From: Hydractinia symbiolongicarpus
Lineage: Eukaryota; Cnidaria; Hydrozoa; Anthoathecata; Hydractiniidae
Reading direction: 5' to 3'
NCBI RefSeq assembly: GCF_029227915.1
Contig: NC_079880.1
Span: forward strand, 22,196,501 to 22,260,500
Length of the DNA: 64,000 nt
How positions within the stretch are numbered: the first letter of the stretch is position 1; every line of letters begins with the position of its first letter. The notes beneath the pieces are model-generated. The model saw only the letters and a program-made list of their open reading frames with translations. It was not told where the DNA came from and did no database searches. This document shows, piece after piece, positions 12,129 to 24,042 of the stretch. The position numbers and the translations under genes were made by a program.

Positions 12129-12213
12129 AAAGGTCCTCTGTGCAGAAGTACAGAACCTTGCACGGCAACAGAAAAATGCGAAGATACTTGTACCGGTCAA
12201 GGATATAAGTGCA
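12129..12213 (+). CDS. EGF-like exon of lectin-like gene, copy 1
   Basis: An 85-nt exon between TTCAACAG and GTAAGT. In phase 0 it reads KGPLCRSTEPCTATEKC and continues EDTCTGQGYKC, giving five cysteines in a compact EGF-like pattern ending in GYxC. It ends with one base (A) of a split codon, phase 1. The PAN exon before it ends in phase 0, so the junction is in frame. The missing last cysteine is supplied by the microexon at 12419. Confidence 0.82.
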
Positions 12214-12418
12214 GTAAGTTTCTGTAAATTTTTTTGTATTATATCGGACTTTTTTAGTAAGTGTTTTTACGAAATTCAGAACAGTTCTTTTAAAACTTGT
12301 AAATCTACAAATCACAACAAAAATATAATACCGCCCTAATATCGCCACTTTTTTAGAGTTTTGTAAAAAAAAAACCGTTTCGGACCATAAGTTTATTTAT
12401 GAAAAAAACTTATTTCAG

Positions 12419-12424
12419 AATGCG
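12419..12424 (+). CDS. 6-nt microexon AATGCG, copy 1
   Basis: The sequence is ACTTATTTCAG | AATGCG | GTAAGTATT, with textbook acceptor and donor directly flanking six bases. Joined to the A left by the EGF exon and the TC opening the lectin exon, it gives AAA TGC GTC, that is Lys-Cys-Val, and turns GYKC into GYKCKC. Because six bases are two codons, skipping keeps the frame but removes the sixth cysteine and gives Ile at the junction. The same microexon with the same flanks occurs at 30146-30151. Inferred from splice signals and phase only. Confidence 0.72.
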
Positions 12425-12573
12425 GTAAGTATTCCCTGCTAAACATATTACATTCTAATTTTAGAGCTCTCAGTTTGAGCATGTCTAGCGCTTCTAAAAG
12501 TGATATCTATCTTAAATTGATGGTGACGATAATTGAGGATCGTATATAGAAAGTAGCCTTGGAAATTAACAAA

Positions 12574-12884
12574 AAACAAGACGTATGATATACGCAAACA
12601 ACCTCGCCAAAAAAGTGTATAAAAAGCTGAAGTTAGACACGACATATTTTGCTTTTCGGATAGGCAATAATATTGATAGAAAATTTCTCGAAATTTCAAT
12701 TTTCGTTAGGTCAGTCTGTAAACACGTCCTCGCGGGCGAGATAGTAAGAAGAAAAAAAAAGTAAAAATAGTTACCAAGATGAGATTCGAACACACGACTA
12801 CTCCCGTGTCGGTGCTCAGAGAGGCAAAAATTTCCATTCTTGTAGGACACATTTGCGTTTTAATACAAGCTCACGAGCTTGTAA
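12574..12884 (-). mobile_element. SINE-like insertion present only in unit 1
   Basis: Unit 2 reads ATTAACAAAAAATAATTTTTTGATAT continuously at 30293, whereas unit 1 carries about 300 extra bases here. On the minus strand the insert contains a B-box-like GTGTTCGAATCTCATC, suggesting a tRNA-derived SINE, and it has the near-palindrome ACAAGCTCACGAGCTTGT at one end. No clear A-box is seen. It sits in the short intron between microexon and lectin exon and leaves both splice sites intact. Confidence 0.5.
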
Positions 12885-12911
12885 TAATTTTTTGATATAT
12901 CTAAATTTTAG

Positions 12912-13354
12912 TCCAGCTGGTAAACGTGAATCTTCTCACAGCCACGAATGCCTCTAACATTCACGAATGGTACGATGACGCCCCCTCTTTTGCGGTTGAC
13001 ATGACGACAGGACAATCACTGGAGCAGTCATGTGCGGCATTTATGAATGCCACGGATCAATGGTTTTTGCTTGATTTGGGGAAAAACGTTTCAATAGAAT
13101 CTATCATACTACGCAATCCTGATCAAGATGGGGTTGAAGAAAGATTTACCGATCTTAATCTCTATATAGGAAATAATGGCGATAATCTTGAGCTGAACTC
13201 CCTCTGTGTATCTGTCCAAAATCACACTACAAATTTATACGGAGAATACACTTGCTGGTATGGCTCTGTTCTGAGTGGAAGATATATTTCTGCGAAAATT
13301 AGTGGAGCAAAGAATTTTAATTTTTGTAACATTGAAGTGTTTATAGCGAAGTAA
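12912..13354 (+). CDS. F-type lectin (fucolectin-like) terminal exon, copy 1
   Basis: The exon follows AAATTTTAG and opens with TC in phase 1, then QLVNVNLLTATNASN. The domain resembles F-type/fucolectin (FTP, F5/8 C-like) folds: a strand-1 VNVNL motif, SFAVD, a SCAAF cysteine motif, DQWFLLDLGKNVSIESIILRN (the usual W.VDLG...I..I.I.NR), LYIGNNG, and paired cysteines around NSLC, YTCWYG and FNFCNIEVF. It ends at TAA 13352-13354. The full protein would be PAN, then EGF-like, then F-type lectin, secreted. The canonical fucose-binding HxxR/R motifs are not obvious, so the ligand is unknown. Unit 2 differs by a V/I change. Confidence 0.85.
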
Positions 13355-13414
13355 TGTTTTCGTACAGCTTACTTTACTGACTTTTACAGGTAAATATTTT
13401 TTAAATCATCTAAA

Positions 13415-13852
13415 GCTTACCTTTTGCTAAAAAAAAAGGGCTCATATAAAAGATCTTTGAAAGTAAGCTAAGAATCCTTCTTTTTTTTTTTTGGGAAAAT
13501 TTTTTATTGGTCTTCGAGATATTTGTCTTGAAAGTTTCACTAATTATTTGAAATTATGACGTCATGAAAGGTGTTATTAAGCATAAGTATAATAACTATT
13601 ATAATTGTATTAAAATGTATGTAAAATGTTGAAAACGCCAAACCGACCAGCCAAAAAACATTTTTAACCCAGTTTGTCTTGTCAAAACTAGTAAATACAT
13701 ATCCATGCGCCATGACTTCATGCATAATTAGCTTCTTACTCCAAATTCTTAAAAATCAATCAAGAATTTTAAACAAAATGTACAATTTCTTACACAAATT
13801 CTCAAGCTCTTTCATATAACTAACTTGTTTTTTCGCGGGAGGTAACCTTTGA
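13415..13852. mobile_element. AGGTTACCTCCCG-type inverted-repeat element (MITE), unit 1
   Basis: The left end reads TACCTTTTGCTAAAAAAAAAG with GGGCTCATATAAAAGATCTTTGAAAG. The right end reads CTCAAGCTCTTTCATAT with TTTTTTCGCGGGAGGTAACCT. These are degenerate inverted repeats matching the better-preserved element at 42950-43383. The interior shares TGACGTCATGA and GCCAAACCGACCAGCC. It starts about 60 bases after the lectin stop codon. Confidence 0.6.
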
Positions 13853-15058
13853 GGTTGGAGCGTTAAGACAAAATTTTGATGTAAATTTATATGCTTTAGT
13901 TGACAAAGTAAAAGTAATCCACTTTAAATGTTTGAATTTAAAACCGGAATTTAAAAATTTTGCAACAATGAAAAACGCTTTAATTCGGAGTATATTTTTG
14001 CGACATATTTCGCAAAACTTCTTTAAAGAACAGCTGTAATGCTTGATGTAATATTTTCTGTTCATGCTCATGGAATTCACTATTGCAATCGATTTGCCGT
14101 ACCAAAGGTTATCCTGAAAAGGTGAAAGTTAAAGTAATATCCTTAAACAGTCAGATTTCTAAAGCTGTAGAGGTTTTATAAGAACACAGAATCGTGACAT
14201 ACTCTGACGACATACATATAGCTATTACCAATATCAGCATTTCATGTTCTCATAACTTTGTATTTAAATTGTACCTGACATTTCCTCTAAATGACGAAGA
14301 GGAGATTATTGCGCCATATATTATATGAAGTTAGAAAAAATGTCAGTCTTTTTTGACGAAACTTTTCTCGCTCTCTTGGCTATTGGACTGTGCCTATATC
14401 ACCTAAACCTTGAATTAGGCTTAGACGTAGAGTAAAATTTGCTTAAAAACTGCTCAAAAGAAGAAAAAAAAGGTTATCTAAAACTCTGCCAGAGTTTGCT
14501 TACAACCATTTGCTGTAAAGTCTTATCCATCACTCAATAACTCACTACTTTCTCGAATTAAAATCAGGAAAAAGGATCTGCTCTACAAATGAGTTTAAAC
14601 AAAGGAACACGAGAGAAAGTTACACAATATTAAATCAATGTAATCCGGTAATGAATTTCCAAACCTCGCAGAGTATATAGCTGAGATCAAAGGTCTATTT
14701 ATTAACAGAGTTGACCAAAAACAAGCTGAACGAAATCTAGTGATTAATCACGTCACCAAACACATTTAGAAATGGCGTGACGTGCCAGTTAATTATTTTT
14801 CTTTTTACTTTGTTTGATCCCTTAGGACCATTATGCTATTCATTTTATATATACCTACTAAATAATTGTAACTTGGTAACATTTTATATGCACTGACGAT
14901 GGTTTTATACCGAAATTTTAACTTGTTTGTTTTTACTTTCTTAACCCATATAGTAAATCCATACAGACATTCTACATGCAGATTTTGGTAAAGTTGCTTA
15001 TTAAGAAGTGGTTGGGTAAAATAATTTGTTCAAAATAGGCGCATGTAGCTTTATTCCG
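13853..15058. other. Intergenic sequence between MITE and protease element, unit 1
   Basis: No supported gene. About 645 bases ending near 14335 are absent from unit 2. The remainder is colinear with 31095-31813. It contains scattered short frames on both strands, none recognised. Confidence 0.35.
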
Positions 15059-16155
15059 GTGTAACGGGGAATTAGGACTAGGAAATTAAGACCCATGAGT
15101 CCTAAATCCCTAGGGATTTTTGACTTAGGGAGTTTTAGTACCCTAGTGAATTAGGAATCCACTGACGAATTAGGACTCTACCAGAAATACGACTAGTTGT
15201 AATAATGAAGACATGTTTTACTAGTGAATTAGGCCTTTTTGTTATGAAATAGATCTTTTGAACTCCGAACTTAAGCTGGCTTAATAATGACATAATAGAC
15301 GGTGCCCAAAAACTTATATGCAAAGCTTTAGGCAAAATAGACCGCTTCCAGTCAGTGCTCAATTCACCAAAAAAAAATTATGATTAGTGAGTAACGAGCA
15401 TATACATTGTTACATGTTGTTACATGACGGAAACCAACATTGGCTACTCTCCCTTTGTTCCTGTAACCGTGTTCAAATTTGCGACAGCCTGAAAGACAAA
15501 CCTGGTCAGCATACTTTGAGGAGTTTAAACACAATCTATGAAAAAGACACCTAAACTGGAAAGCAATATCATTTCTTTTTGTTCGAAAGCAAGAAGACGG
15601 TATCAACTGTGGCGTATTTGCTACTGCTTACGCATCCGAAATTCTGGATGGGAAATCGCCCATTGAAGCTGGATTTGATATGCAGCAGATGAGAAGCCAT
15701 CTCATTTCGTATTTAGTGGTGAAGGAATTGCAACCGTTTCCAAAAGTACAACGAAATAATGTACCTTGAGCGAAATTAACTTTCAGTGGAACTATTTTTG
15801 GAATTTGTTGAAATATTATCATTTCCATTGTTAATATTATTTTTAAAGCACATTTTTATATTTTTATGCTTCTGCATGTATGCATACATACACCCAATAT
15901 TAATATTGTATAAACATATACAATTTATTTGTAATTTTGTTTGATTTCTTTTAAAAGATGATTTTTTTTTGAAAAAATTGCTTTATTCATTAACTTCACA
16001 AACCATTACCTTGGAGTTTTAATTCACTGATGCATTCCTAAATCACTAGGGAATTAGAACTGCCTAAGACTTAAAAATCTCAACAAAAAAAATGACTGCA
16101 AATCCTAATTCACTTATAACTCTGGAGTCTCAATTCCCTGCTTCCTACATGACAC
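15059..16155 (+). mobile_element. 1.1 kb TIR element carrying a Ulp1/C48 protease remnant (unit 1)
   Basis: The left terminus is GTGTAACGGGGAATTAGGA and the right terminus is inverted, best seen in unit 2 (TCCTAATTCCCCATGACAC); unit 1 has lost part of the right arm. Subterminal GAATTAGGA/CCTAATTC words recur near both ends. The only recognisable coding content is a C48-like protease remnant. No transposase is seen, so the element is non-autonomous. The superfamily is not assigned. Confidence 0.7.
15279..15768 (+). pseudogene. Ulp1/SENP-like C48 cysteine protease remnant (unit 1)
   Basis: Three in-order blocks match the C48 layout: WLNNDIIDGAQKLI with FQSVLN (substrate-side helix), then GNQHWLLSL with ICDSL (catalytic His and Asp), then QEDGINCGVFATAYA with FDMQQMRSHLISYL (oxyanion Gln and catalytic Cys). 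Blocks 1-2 and 2-3 are in different frames, with an A run and a short deletion between them, so the gene is broken. The triad His-Asp-Cys is visible in sequence. C48-type genes are known as passengers in several DNA transposons, which fits the TIR context. Confidence 0.75.
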
Positions 16156-16252
16156 CATAACATATCAGGGCACTTGTAGAAAAAAAGTAATAAAATTGTA
16201 ATATATTTCAGCCTGTTAAAGTAAACATGTAAGGCTTATTGGCAATTCTGCA

Positions 16253-16790
16253 TGTTTTGCTACATTCTTCTTCACCAAGTGCACCTTTTGTCTACAATGA
16301 AAGTCATATTCAACAAATTTCAGCTTTGGAAACATTCTAAACACGACTTGATACTTTCAACTTTTTCGGGGCCGAGTAGTATGCGTGTAAGAGAAGAGAA
16401 CAGAAGGGAACACAAACAACATTATTTTCATAAATTGGAATTTAGGGATCATTTTAGTCTTCTTCTGACCTCATGTAAGTAAATAAGTAAGTAATATTTT
16501 CCCAATGTAAAAAAGTTAATAAAATTGATGCTTATGCCATCTTCCTGTGATGTTGCACTCCTAATTTGGAAAAAAGAACTTTTGTCCAGAGTTGAACAAA
16601 ATTATTCTATTTTTCCCAATTAACTCATTTTTTTGCGACGTTGCATATTACCATTCCTGCGTTATAATTAAACGCAGAGTTGCGTAAAATATGGGATTCT
16701 GCGTAATAGCTAAACAAGGAATTATAAATGTCAAAAAATTTGAATATATGACGTTTATTTAGTGAAAGTCAATTTAAGGAGCATATTAAA
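16253..16790 (+). repeat. Dispersed GTAAGTAAGT-family repeat, unit 1
   Basis: This is a shorter copy of the family at 2890-5480: ATTCAACAAATTTCAGC, TTTTTCGGGGCCGAGTAGTATGCG, GGAACACAAACAAC, AAATAAGTAAGTAATATTTTC and TGCGTTATAATTAAACGCAG in the same order. Unit 2 has an internally deleted version at 33010-33480. Confidence 0.65.
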
Positions 16791-16799
16791 AAACATCAA

Positions 16800-19400
16800 A
16801 AAAAATTGAATTATAACTTCAATTGCATCAGTGCACAAAAGTTGAAATTAGGTATAATTTTTTTTTTTGAAAGATGGGCATATAGGGGCGTATTCAATGT
16901 AGCATCTGTAATCGACATCGACATCTGTACAAAATGGTTAAAATTATTGGTTGATGGAAAGTTGTTTAATGTCAAAGATAATAAAAGAAGGTCCGAATCG
17001 GAGACACCTATCTTACATTATTTCTTAATGAAAATCGTAGTAGAGGTCTGATCAAGATTCATTGTGACTGGCAGAAGGGTATATACAACGTATGGAAGAG
17101 AAAGTTTACCGAGCTCATTAGTACACCCCAAAGATGCGCACCTGCTCGAAGAGATTTTACCGGACCAACTGGAAATACGACTGTTTCTATTGCGGTAAAG
17201 GGTGCAAAGTTGATCCTAACAATTCGAACTGAAAGAATTGGCAAGACGTTACAACATTGCCGATTAAAAAGAATATCTTGCACATATGTCTGAAAGAAAA
17301 AGATGAACAGTCGGAAGCAATGAGATTGCGGTTGCTCGCCACCAGTGATTTAGTGGCTGCAAAAGGTCGTAATAGTGATAAACCTAGGAAGAATTTCTTT
17401 AATAAATGCCTGTCAACATCAGTTGGACGATCAGTTGATAGGACTTGCAAGAAGAACTTTAAAGCAGTAGGCCAGTGGCAGAAGAGGCAGAAGTTTATAC
17501 TCTTCAAGAAATTCATCAAAAAATGGTCGAGTTAGTTGGTTTTACAGAGAATGTATTTACCTTAAAGTGAATGAAAAATGATAAAATTGCATTATCAGCA
17601 GCATGTAAGATTTGTTGCCGCAATTGTAAAAATTAACTAAAGTGTGTTTTTAGAATATGATCGATTAACTAATCAAAGAAAAATGATGTCAGAGCAAAGT
17701 AGAAAAACGACGAAGCTCGAAGAATAAGCATTACTGCAGCAAAGCTAGTCATAAAGGATCTCATATCCTCTCATATCAAAAAAATATGATTAGGAATACT
17801 ACCCACGTAAGGAAAGTATGTGAAAAATAGATGAAACACTCAAATGGCTGCCACCATATCTAAAGTTATTTAAACCTTTGTAGAAGTAACATTAAACAAG
17901 TCGCAATTAGATAGGCGATTACGCAAGCTTCGAAACCGAAGTTTTTGTTTCTCTCCAGTACTTCCTGGAATTGGAAATCATGCTGATCACGTACTTGGGT
18001 CGCGATGACTAGTTGATTTACTTCTACGTTTTGGATTTAGCTGTAGCTATAATTAAGTCAGAAGATTAATGCAATTAACACTAAGACGTGGCTATCTTAC
18101 GACAAAACAATTACGAGGAGGGTTTGTGCAATGGTTAGCACATAATGTTGATCATGATGTGTGTACTTTGAGTGAAAATGGATCGTTGCATGCTATGGGA
18201 ATGGTGTACTTAATCACCAGCATGTAAGAATGCCACTGCAGACAGCCTTTCTTAAAAGAGGAAAATTCTAATGTATCAGTGAAGTGATCAAGAATAAAGA
18301 AATCATGATCAAAGATTATCTTCCATCATCAACAATTGGTCTGTTTACCATCAAGTTCAATGACATATTAGTTTCAAATAAATTCAAAATTTATCATTTG
18401 ACTGTCACATGGATTTTTTTGGGACAGTTCTTTTCCTTTTAAAGGTCATGTTCGTCCAAATGGTCTAGGTCTATGACTCAGTTCTCCAATTTCAAATATC
18501 CAGGAAGATCAAACGTGGCCTTTCTGTTGATAATAGACCCAATTCCAATTGATCCACCCTGCACCTTCACCACGCTATACTTTGTCATTCCTCAAGCCAA
18601 GTCACTGAACATAGAAACGCTAGTATTATTCCTCGATCCACCTTTATGGATTAAACTTGGTATATATCTATTAACACTTACGTCAGTAGCTACACAATGA
18701 AGAGAATTTAGATTGGCATGTGACAAAATGACCTATGACGTTATCATATGACAATAGAAATAGAGAAATAGGAAATTACAAGCATTCCAGTTTGCAAATT
18801 ACACAGTATGCATTTCAATATTGACATGCATACTTTTTGTCACTATCACATACATAATCGCATATTCATACCACTTGTTAGTTTAGGAAGCATTTATTTT
18901 TAGCACTACAATAAAAAAGTTGATATGACCACCTGTCAAAAAGGAGAAGGTCACATTGACAGGACAATTTTTGGAAATATTTTTTTTTATTTTCCAAAAG
19001 TCCAATAAAAGTTAGGAAAAATTTCAGGTAATTTCATTCAGTATTTAAAAATTTATTAGACTTTGAAAATGCCGCGGGCACTTTATGCCCCCCCCCCCCT
19101 CATACCAAATACGGTTAAAAAGTCACCTCTTTTCGTTGCAGAATCTACCAAAATTGCGATTTTTGACGTTGAGATAAAAGGATCGCAGAAATAGATTAAT
19201 AGAAATGTCTCGAACAGCTAAGTTCTGGCTATAATTTTTAGACTACGTAGATGTTCTAAAAATGTTTATTGGAGCTGAGGGAACAGGCAAATGGAATTTG
19301 CAATTGAGTGCTGGAATTGATTTACTTGCTGGCGCGGAACGTACATTATGCCAAATCTGCACGTCTTTATTTACAAAACATGGTGGAGTTGGAAATTAAA
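16800..19400 (+). pseudogene. Degenerate multicopy transposon-associated gene (unit 1)
   Basis: Broken plus-strand frames line up in order: a zinc-finger-like CFYCGKGCKVDPN with LPIKKNILHICLKEKDEQSE, then DLVAAKGR, then FVQWLAHNVDHDVCTL with LHAMGMVY, then FTTLYFVIPQAKSLNIETL with DPPLWIK, and finally VDVLKMFIGAEGTGKWNLQLS near 19255. I recall this order from a large family of uncharacterised, repeat-like genes in cnidarians and other invertebrates; I cannot name it reliably. Many stops and frameshifts are present. A piggyBac-like MITE remnant interrupts the 3' part. Confidence 0.6.
18657..19114. mobile_element. piggyBac-like MITE, right part only (unit 1)
   Basis: The right terminus is preserved: GCCGCGGGCACTTTATGCCC, then a C run and CATACCAAATACGG next to TTAA (19115-19118). 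The left terminus and about 535 bases are deleted; the junction lies at about 18657 (ATTAAACTTGG). The complete outline is visible only by comparison with unit 2. Confidence 0.6.
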
Positions 19401-19408
19401 TACCTATG

Positions 19409-19699
19409 GGTTTTTTAAAAAGTGTTAGGTAATTGCTGATAACAACGCGGTTGTTTGACGTGGACATAGCTTTCAGTTGGTTACTTGTCAATATGTCAGT
19501 GTTCACAGATTCTGAATCGGTACATGTTGATCGCAAGATATGTTGTTTCCAGCATCATTTGGTTTCATTTACTACAAAATTGGCAGTGAACTTTAAAAAA
19601 CTTTGCTGACTCTTGCCCTTTTGGGAATGAACGTATAGACCGCTTTATGTTTGACGTAATGTTTTGATTTTACGTTATGAGCAAAGGACATGCGCACTT
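19409..19699. other. Spacer between the duplicated units
   Basis: About 290 bases not matched elsewhere in the window separate the two units. I see no ORF, RNA gene or terminal repeat in it. It may be what remains of the sequence that originally flanked one unit. Confidence 0.6.
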
Positions 19700-20619
19700 A
19701 TTCGTAAAAAAAAATCCATTTAAGAAATGAGAAATTGGCTTTACATTGGTGAACCTCTTTTAAAATAGACAAAATAAAAATTTAAAAAAATAATCTCGGT
19801 GCCTTTCGGATCTTACGCTTTTAAGAAACAGTATGAATTTTAATAATAGACAATTTACCAATGGTTTACCTACTTCTTACCTACAAGAACCCGCGCGCAT
19901 GTACACAAGTTTTGCCAATTTTCCAGACCTTTCGTATTGTTGAATAATTTATCTATTGCTTAAGGGCATTTCCGTGTCACTTTTTTCCAAAATTCACTTT
20001 TCTTTTGGCGGCGTATTTATAACCTCAAAATAGCAATTTCAACGGCGATACCACATTATACAACTTTTGCAGCATTTTCCTGTAATATAGACCAAATTAC
20101 CAGTCTCTTCCCGTATCTTCTCTTTTTGACATCCTTCAAATTGTTTTTTTATTTTTAAAAGGCATATTTGGAATCGAAAATTCTAGGAAATTGACAAACA
20201 TATGCCTTGCATTAGCCTTCTTAAGATGTTTAAACTCTGCACGGACAAGTGTTTAGACCCCGAACTTTTTTTGTCTATGGTTATTGGCGTACAGGTGTTG
20301 ATATAGGTGTAAAGTTACAAAAAATCTGTAATTGAGCAAGGTTATTTCACTCCGGTTATAAGTCCGTGGCGGTCTCCTTGATAGAAATATATGTCGCATA
20401 CATTGTAGCGTATATTCATGAAAAAGTTCTTAAATTACATTCAGCTGTGTCCTTTTGGTACAAAGGATACCAGTTTTTTTACCATTTTATACAACAACAA
20501 GAAAAGTTTCGGTCGCGCCAGTGGCATCGGAGAGGCATCAGGAATAATCATAAAGGAATAGTTCTTCTTGAACTGAGGTTGTAGGTAGAGAGGCTAGAAA
20601 TTTACGACTTTTTGAAAAG

Positions 20620-23180
20620 ATGTGGACAGTTTTATTCTTCTTAATTACAAAACGAAGGTAGGTTTAGGGACCCAAATTTAAAAAATGCGTTGAATGTCTC
20701 CCACACGTCAATTTAATGCAAAAAGCGGGATAATACAATCTTTTTATTTCACTGCTGCTAATAATTAATTTTTTTTAAAAAAAGACTGTTTTTATGTTTT
20801 AAAATATCAATAATTATTAATTGTGTGCTTTTGCCCTCTAAATTTAAAAATAATAGGTTTTAATAAAAGCTTGTCAAAAATATTGCGTTCTCCTGGTTTT
20901 TGCACTAAAATATGATATTTAGGTAGTTTTTCCATGTTGAGTTGCACATGGTACGTTTTATCATGCCTGCGTAATAATTAAACACAGAAATGCGTAAAAT
21001 ACGGTCTTCTGCGTAATGATTAAGCACAGAATTGTGAATGTTAAAAAAATATGAATATTTGATGTTTATGCGTGCTATAAATGTTTTTGTGTGATATTGC
21101 GCCCGAAATTTTAAAAAAATCAATTATTAGCAGCAGTGAAATAAAAAGATTGTATTATCCCGCTTTTTGCATTAAAATTGACGTGGAACACACGAATGGC
21201 ATAAAAATAAGCATTCTGGAGACATTCAACGCATTTTTTAAGTTTTGATCCCTAAAAGAACTTTATGTATAATTTCTACGTGATTTTTTAAGATAATGTC
21301 TAACAAAGTGGGCAATATAAGCGGCGTATTCAACAAATTGTAATTTAGGGAACATTTTAAACTCGGCTTGATACTTTCAGCTTTTTTGGGACTGAGTAGC
21401 AGGCGAGTGAGAAAGAGGAACACAAAAAGCATGTTTTTATAACATTTTATAAATTGGAATTTAGGGAGCATTTCAGGACGGTTTCCTCTTTCACGTAAGT
21501 AGTAAGTAAGTAACATCAGGGTAAAGATAACATGCAGGAGCAATTCTTTATAACATTACGCAAATTCCAATTTAGGGAGCACTTTAAGACTTTTTTCTAT
21601 TCCACGTAAGTAAGTAAGTAGAATAAGCGAAAAATAATATGCGGGAGCATTTTTTTATAATATTACGTAAATTTCAATTTAGGGAGTACTTCAGGACTTT
21701 TTCTACTTTGCATAAATAAGTAAGTAACATTTTCTCAATGTAAAAATACTTAATAAAATTGAAGCTTATGCGTTGTTTAATACTTTTCTGTGATATTGCG
21801 CCCTTAATTTTAAAAATCGAGGTTTTGTCCAGAGATAAACGAAAAATATTGTATTCTTCCGTATTATCCCGTTTTTGCATTGAATTACATGTTGCGTTGC
21901 ATATGGTGCGTTTTATGATTCGAGTGTAATAATTAAACACACGGTCTTCGGTCACGGTCTTCACTAGCAGCATTGAAATAAAAATACTGTATTATCCTGC
22001 CTTTGGGATTAAAATGAACATGGATTGCATAATTTTTTAAATATTCAACGCATCTTTTAAGTTTGGGTCCCTGAAACAACTTTGTGTAAAATTTCTACGT
22101 GATTTTTAAGATAATGTCTAACAAAAAGAGCATTCTAAACTCGACTTAATATTTTCAGCTTTTTCGGGATCGAGAGTACACCATGCGAGTGAGAAAAAGG
22201 GAACACAAAAAGCATGTTTTTATAACATTTCATGAATTAGAATTTAGGGAGCATTTCAGGACTGTTTTCTCTTTCACGTAAGTAAGCAAGTAAAATAAGA
22301 GTAAAGACAACATGCGGGAGCATTTATTTATAATATTACATAAATTCCAATTTACGCAGCATTTCAGGAGTTTTTTCTATTTCACGTAAGCAAGTAAGTA
22401 AAATTTTCTCAATGTAAGAGAAGTTAACAACATTGATGCTTCTGCGTTGTTTAGTAATTTTTTGTAATATTGCGACCTTTCTTTTGAAAATTAAAGTTTT
22501 GTCCGGAGATAAACGAAAATATTGTATTTTTCCGTATTATCCCGTTTTTGCATTGAATTAATTACATGTTAAGTTGCATATGGTACATTTTATCATGGCT
22601 GCGTAATAATTAAAGTCCGAATGCGTAAAATACGGTCTTTTGCGTAATGATTAAACGCCGAATTGTAAATATCAAAAAAATTCCAATAATTGATGTTTAT
22701 GCGATCTATAAATTTTCTTGTGTGATATTGCGCCCGAAATTTTAAAAATCAATTATTAGCCGTAGTGGAAAAAAACAGATTGTATTATTCCGCTTTTTGC
22801 ATTAAAATTGTCATATTTTGCTTGTGTAATAATAAACACACGAATTTCATGAAAATTAGCATTCTTGAGAGATTCAACTTTTGGGTCCCTTAAACAACTT
22901 TGTGTAGCATATAACGTGTATTCAACAATTTCTAATTTGAAGAGCATTCTAAACTAGATCTGATACTTTAACATTTTCGGAAGATGGGACATTTTTTATA
23001 ATATTACGTAAATTTCAATTTAGGGAGCACTTCAGGACTTTTTTTATATTTCACGTAAGTAAGTAAGTGAAATGAGAGTAATCTTTAATAATTTCCTCTG
23101 ATATTGCGCTCTTAATTTTGGCAATTAAAGTTCTAGCAGGAGTTACACTATTATTCCGTTTTTTGCACGTGTAAAATTCT
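20620..23180 (+). repeat. Foldback / GTAAGTAAGT repeat cluster, unit 2
   Basis: Colinear with 2890-5480. The left foldback arm is shortened: the stretch with AGAATGCTTATTATTATGCC is missing at about 20700. The right arm at 21118-21250 is complete. The internal subunits with TTTAGGGAGCA and GTAAGTAAGT are preserved. Confidence 0.75.
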
Positions 23181-24042
23181 AGACTGTTCTGTAAAAAAGG
23201 TTAAAATATTTTTTGGAAATGGTTTTATCGGAAGCAAAAACAAACATGTTTAACATTTTCAATCCCAGAAATATTTTTATGGTGCTTGAACAATCTAAGC
23301 ATTATGGGGTCCAAAGAAGCACGAAGAAACACGATTGCCAAGGCATTTTAATCTTCTTTTTGTGCCATAACTAAGTTTGCAGGGCACAGGCGACTTGTTT
23401 AAAAAAAACATCAAAAAATATAAAATTAGAATATAAGGTTTCAATTTGGGTAGATTTATATAGTATTATTATTTTATGACAAAAATTCTATATGAAATTT
23501 ATGTGGCTTTCTGAAAATATACACTTTTATATAAGTTCATTTCACAGTTTGGAAAATATAATCAATCTACAACAAATAGTCTTTTCTGGATGCCTCTCTT
23601 CGAATCTGTCAAAACCTTTTCGCCTTTTGGCTGCTAGATAAATCAAGCATTGTGGCACATGACTAATTGAATTTCCGCGCCCGAAGGCGTAGGAAATTCT
23701 TTAAAACCGTCGTTTTTTTCTTTCGGAGCATTTTTTGAGAAAAAATCGACCCTGGGATTTCACATTCCTCTGAGAGGAGGATAGTATTGGTATAACTGAC
23801 TTACTTACTAACCCTTCCCCTATGGTCAATTGCAACGTCACAGATTTAAACTTCGTACCCAAGCTCCCTAAGTACTGGGAAGTCATCTAAATGACGTTTC
23901 AGCCCAAAATTGGTGTTTGTTTTCGGCAAAGTTTGGCACAGTTAAAAAAAAAGTGTGCTGAACATAATGGTGACATCATAATTTTGTATAATATCAGTCT
24001 TCTTCCTGTTTGTATTTTTTGCTTTTTTCAATACACCATGTA

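Larger units (their letters stand above)
637..19408 (+). repeat. Segmental duplication, unit 1
   Basis: This block is colinear with 19700-36655. The left boundary is the shared TTCGTAAAAA(G/A)AAATCCATTT at about 637 and about 19700. The right boundary is GGTGGAGTTGGAAATTAAA(T/C)ACCTATGGG near 19400 and 36650. The units differ by scattered substitutions and discrete indels. Unit 1 only: a LINE 3' end at 1019-2339, about 100 bases near 2395-2495, a SINE-like block near 12574-12884, and about 645 bases near 13690-14335. About 535 bases present in unit 2 are missing at 18657. A segment at 9985-10070 is replaced by unrelated sequence in unit 2. Confidence 0.93.
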
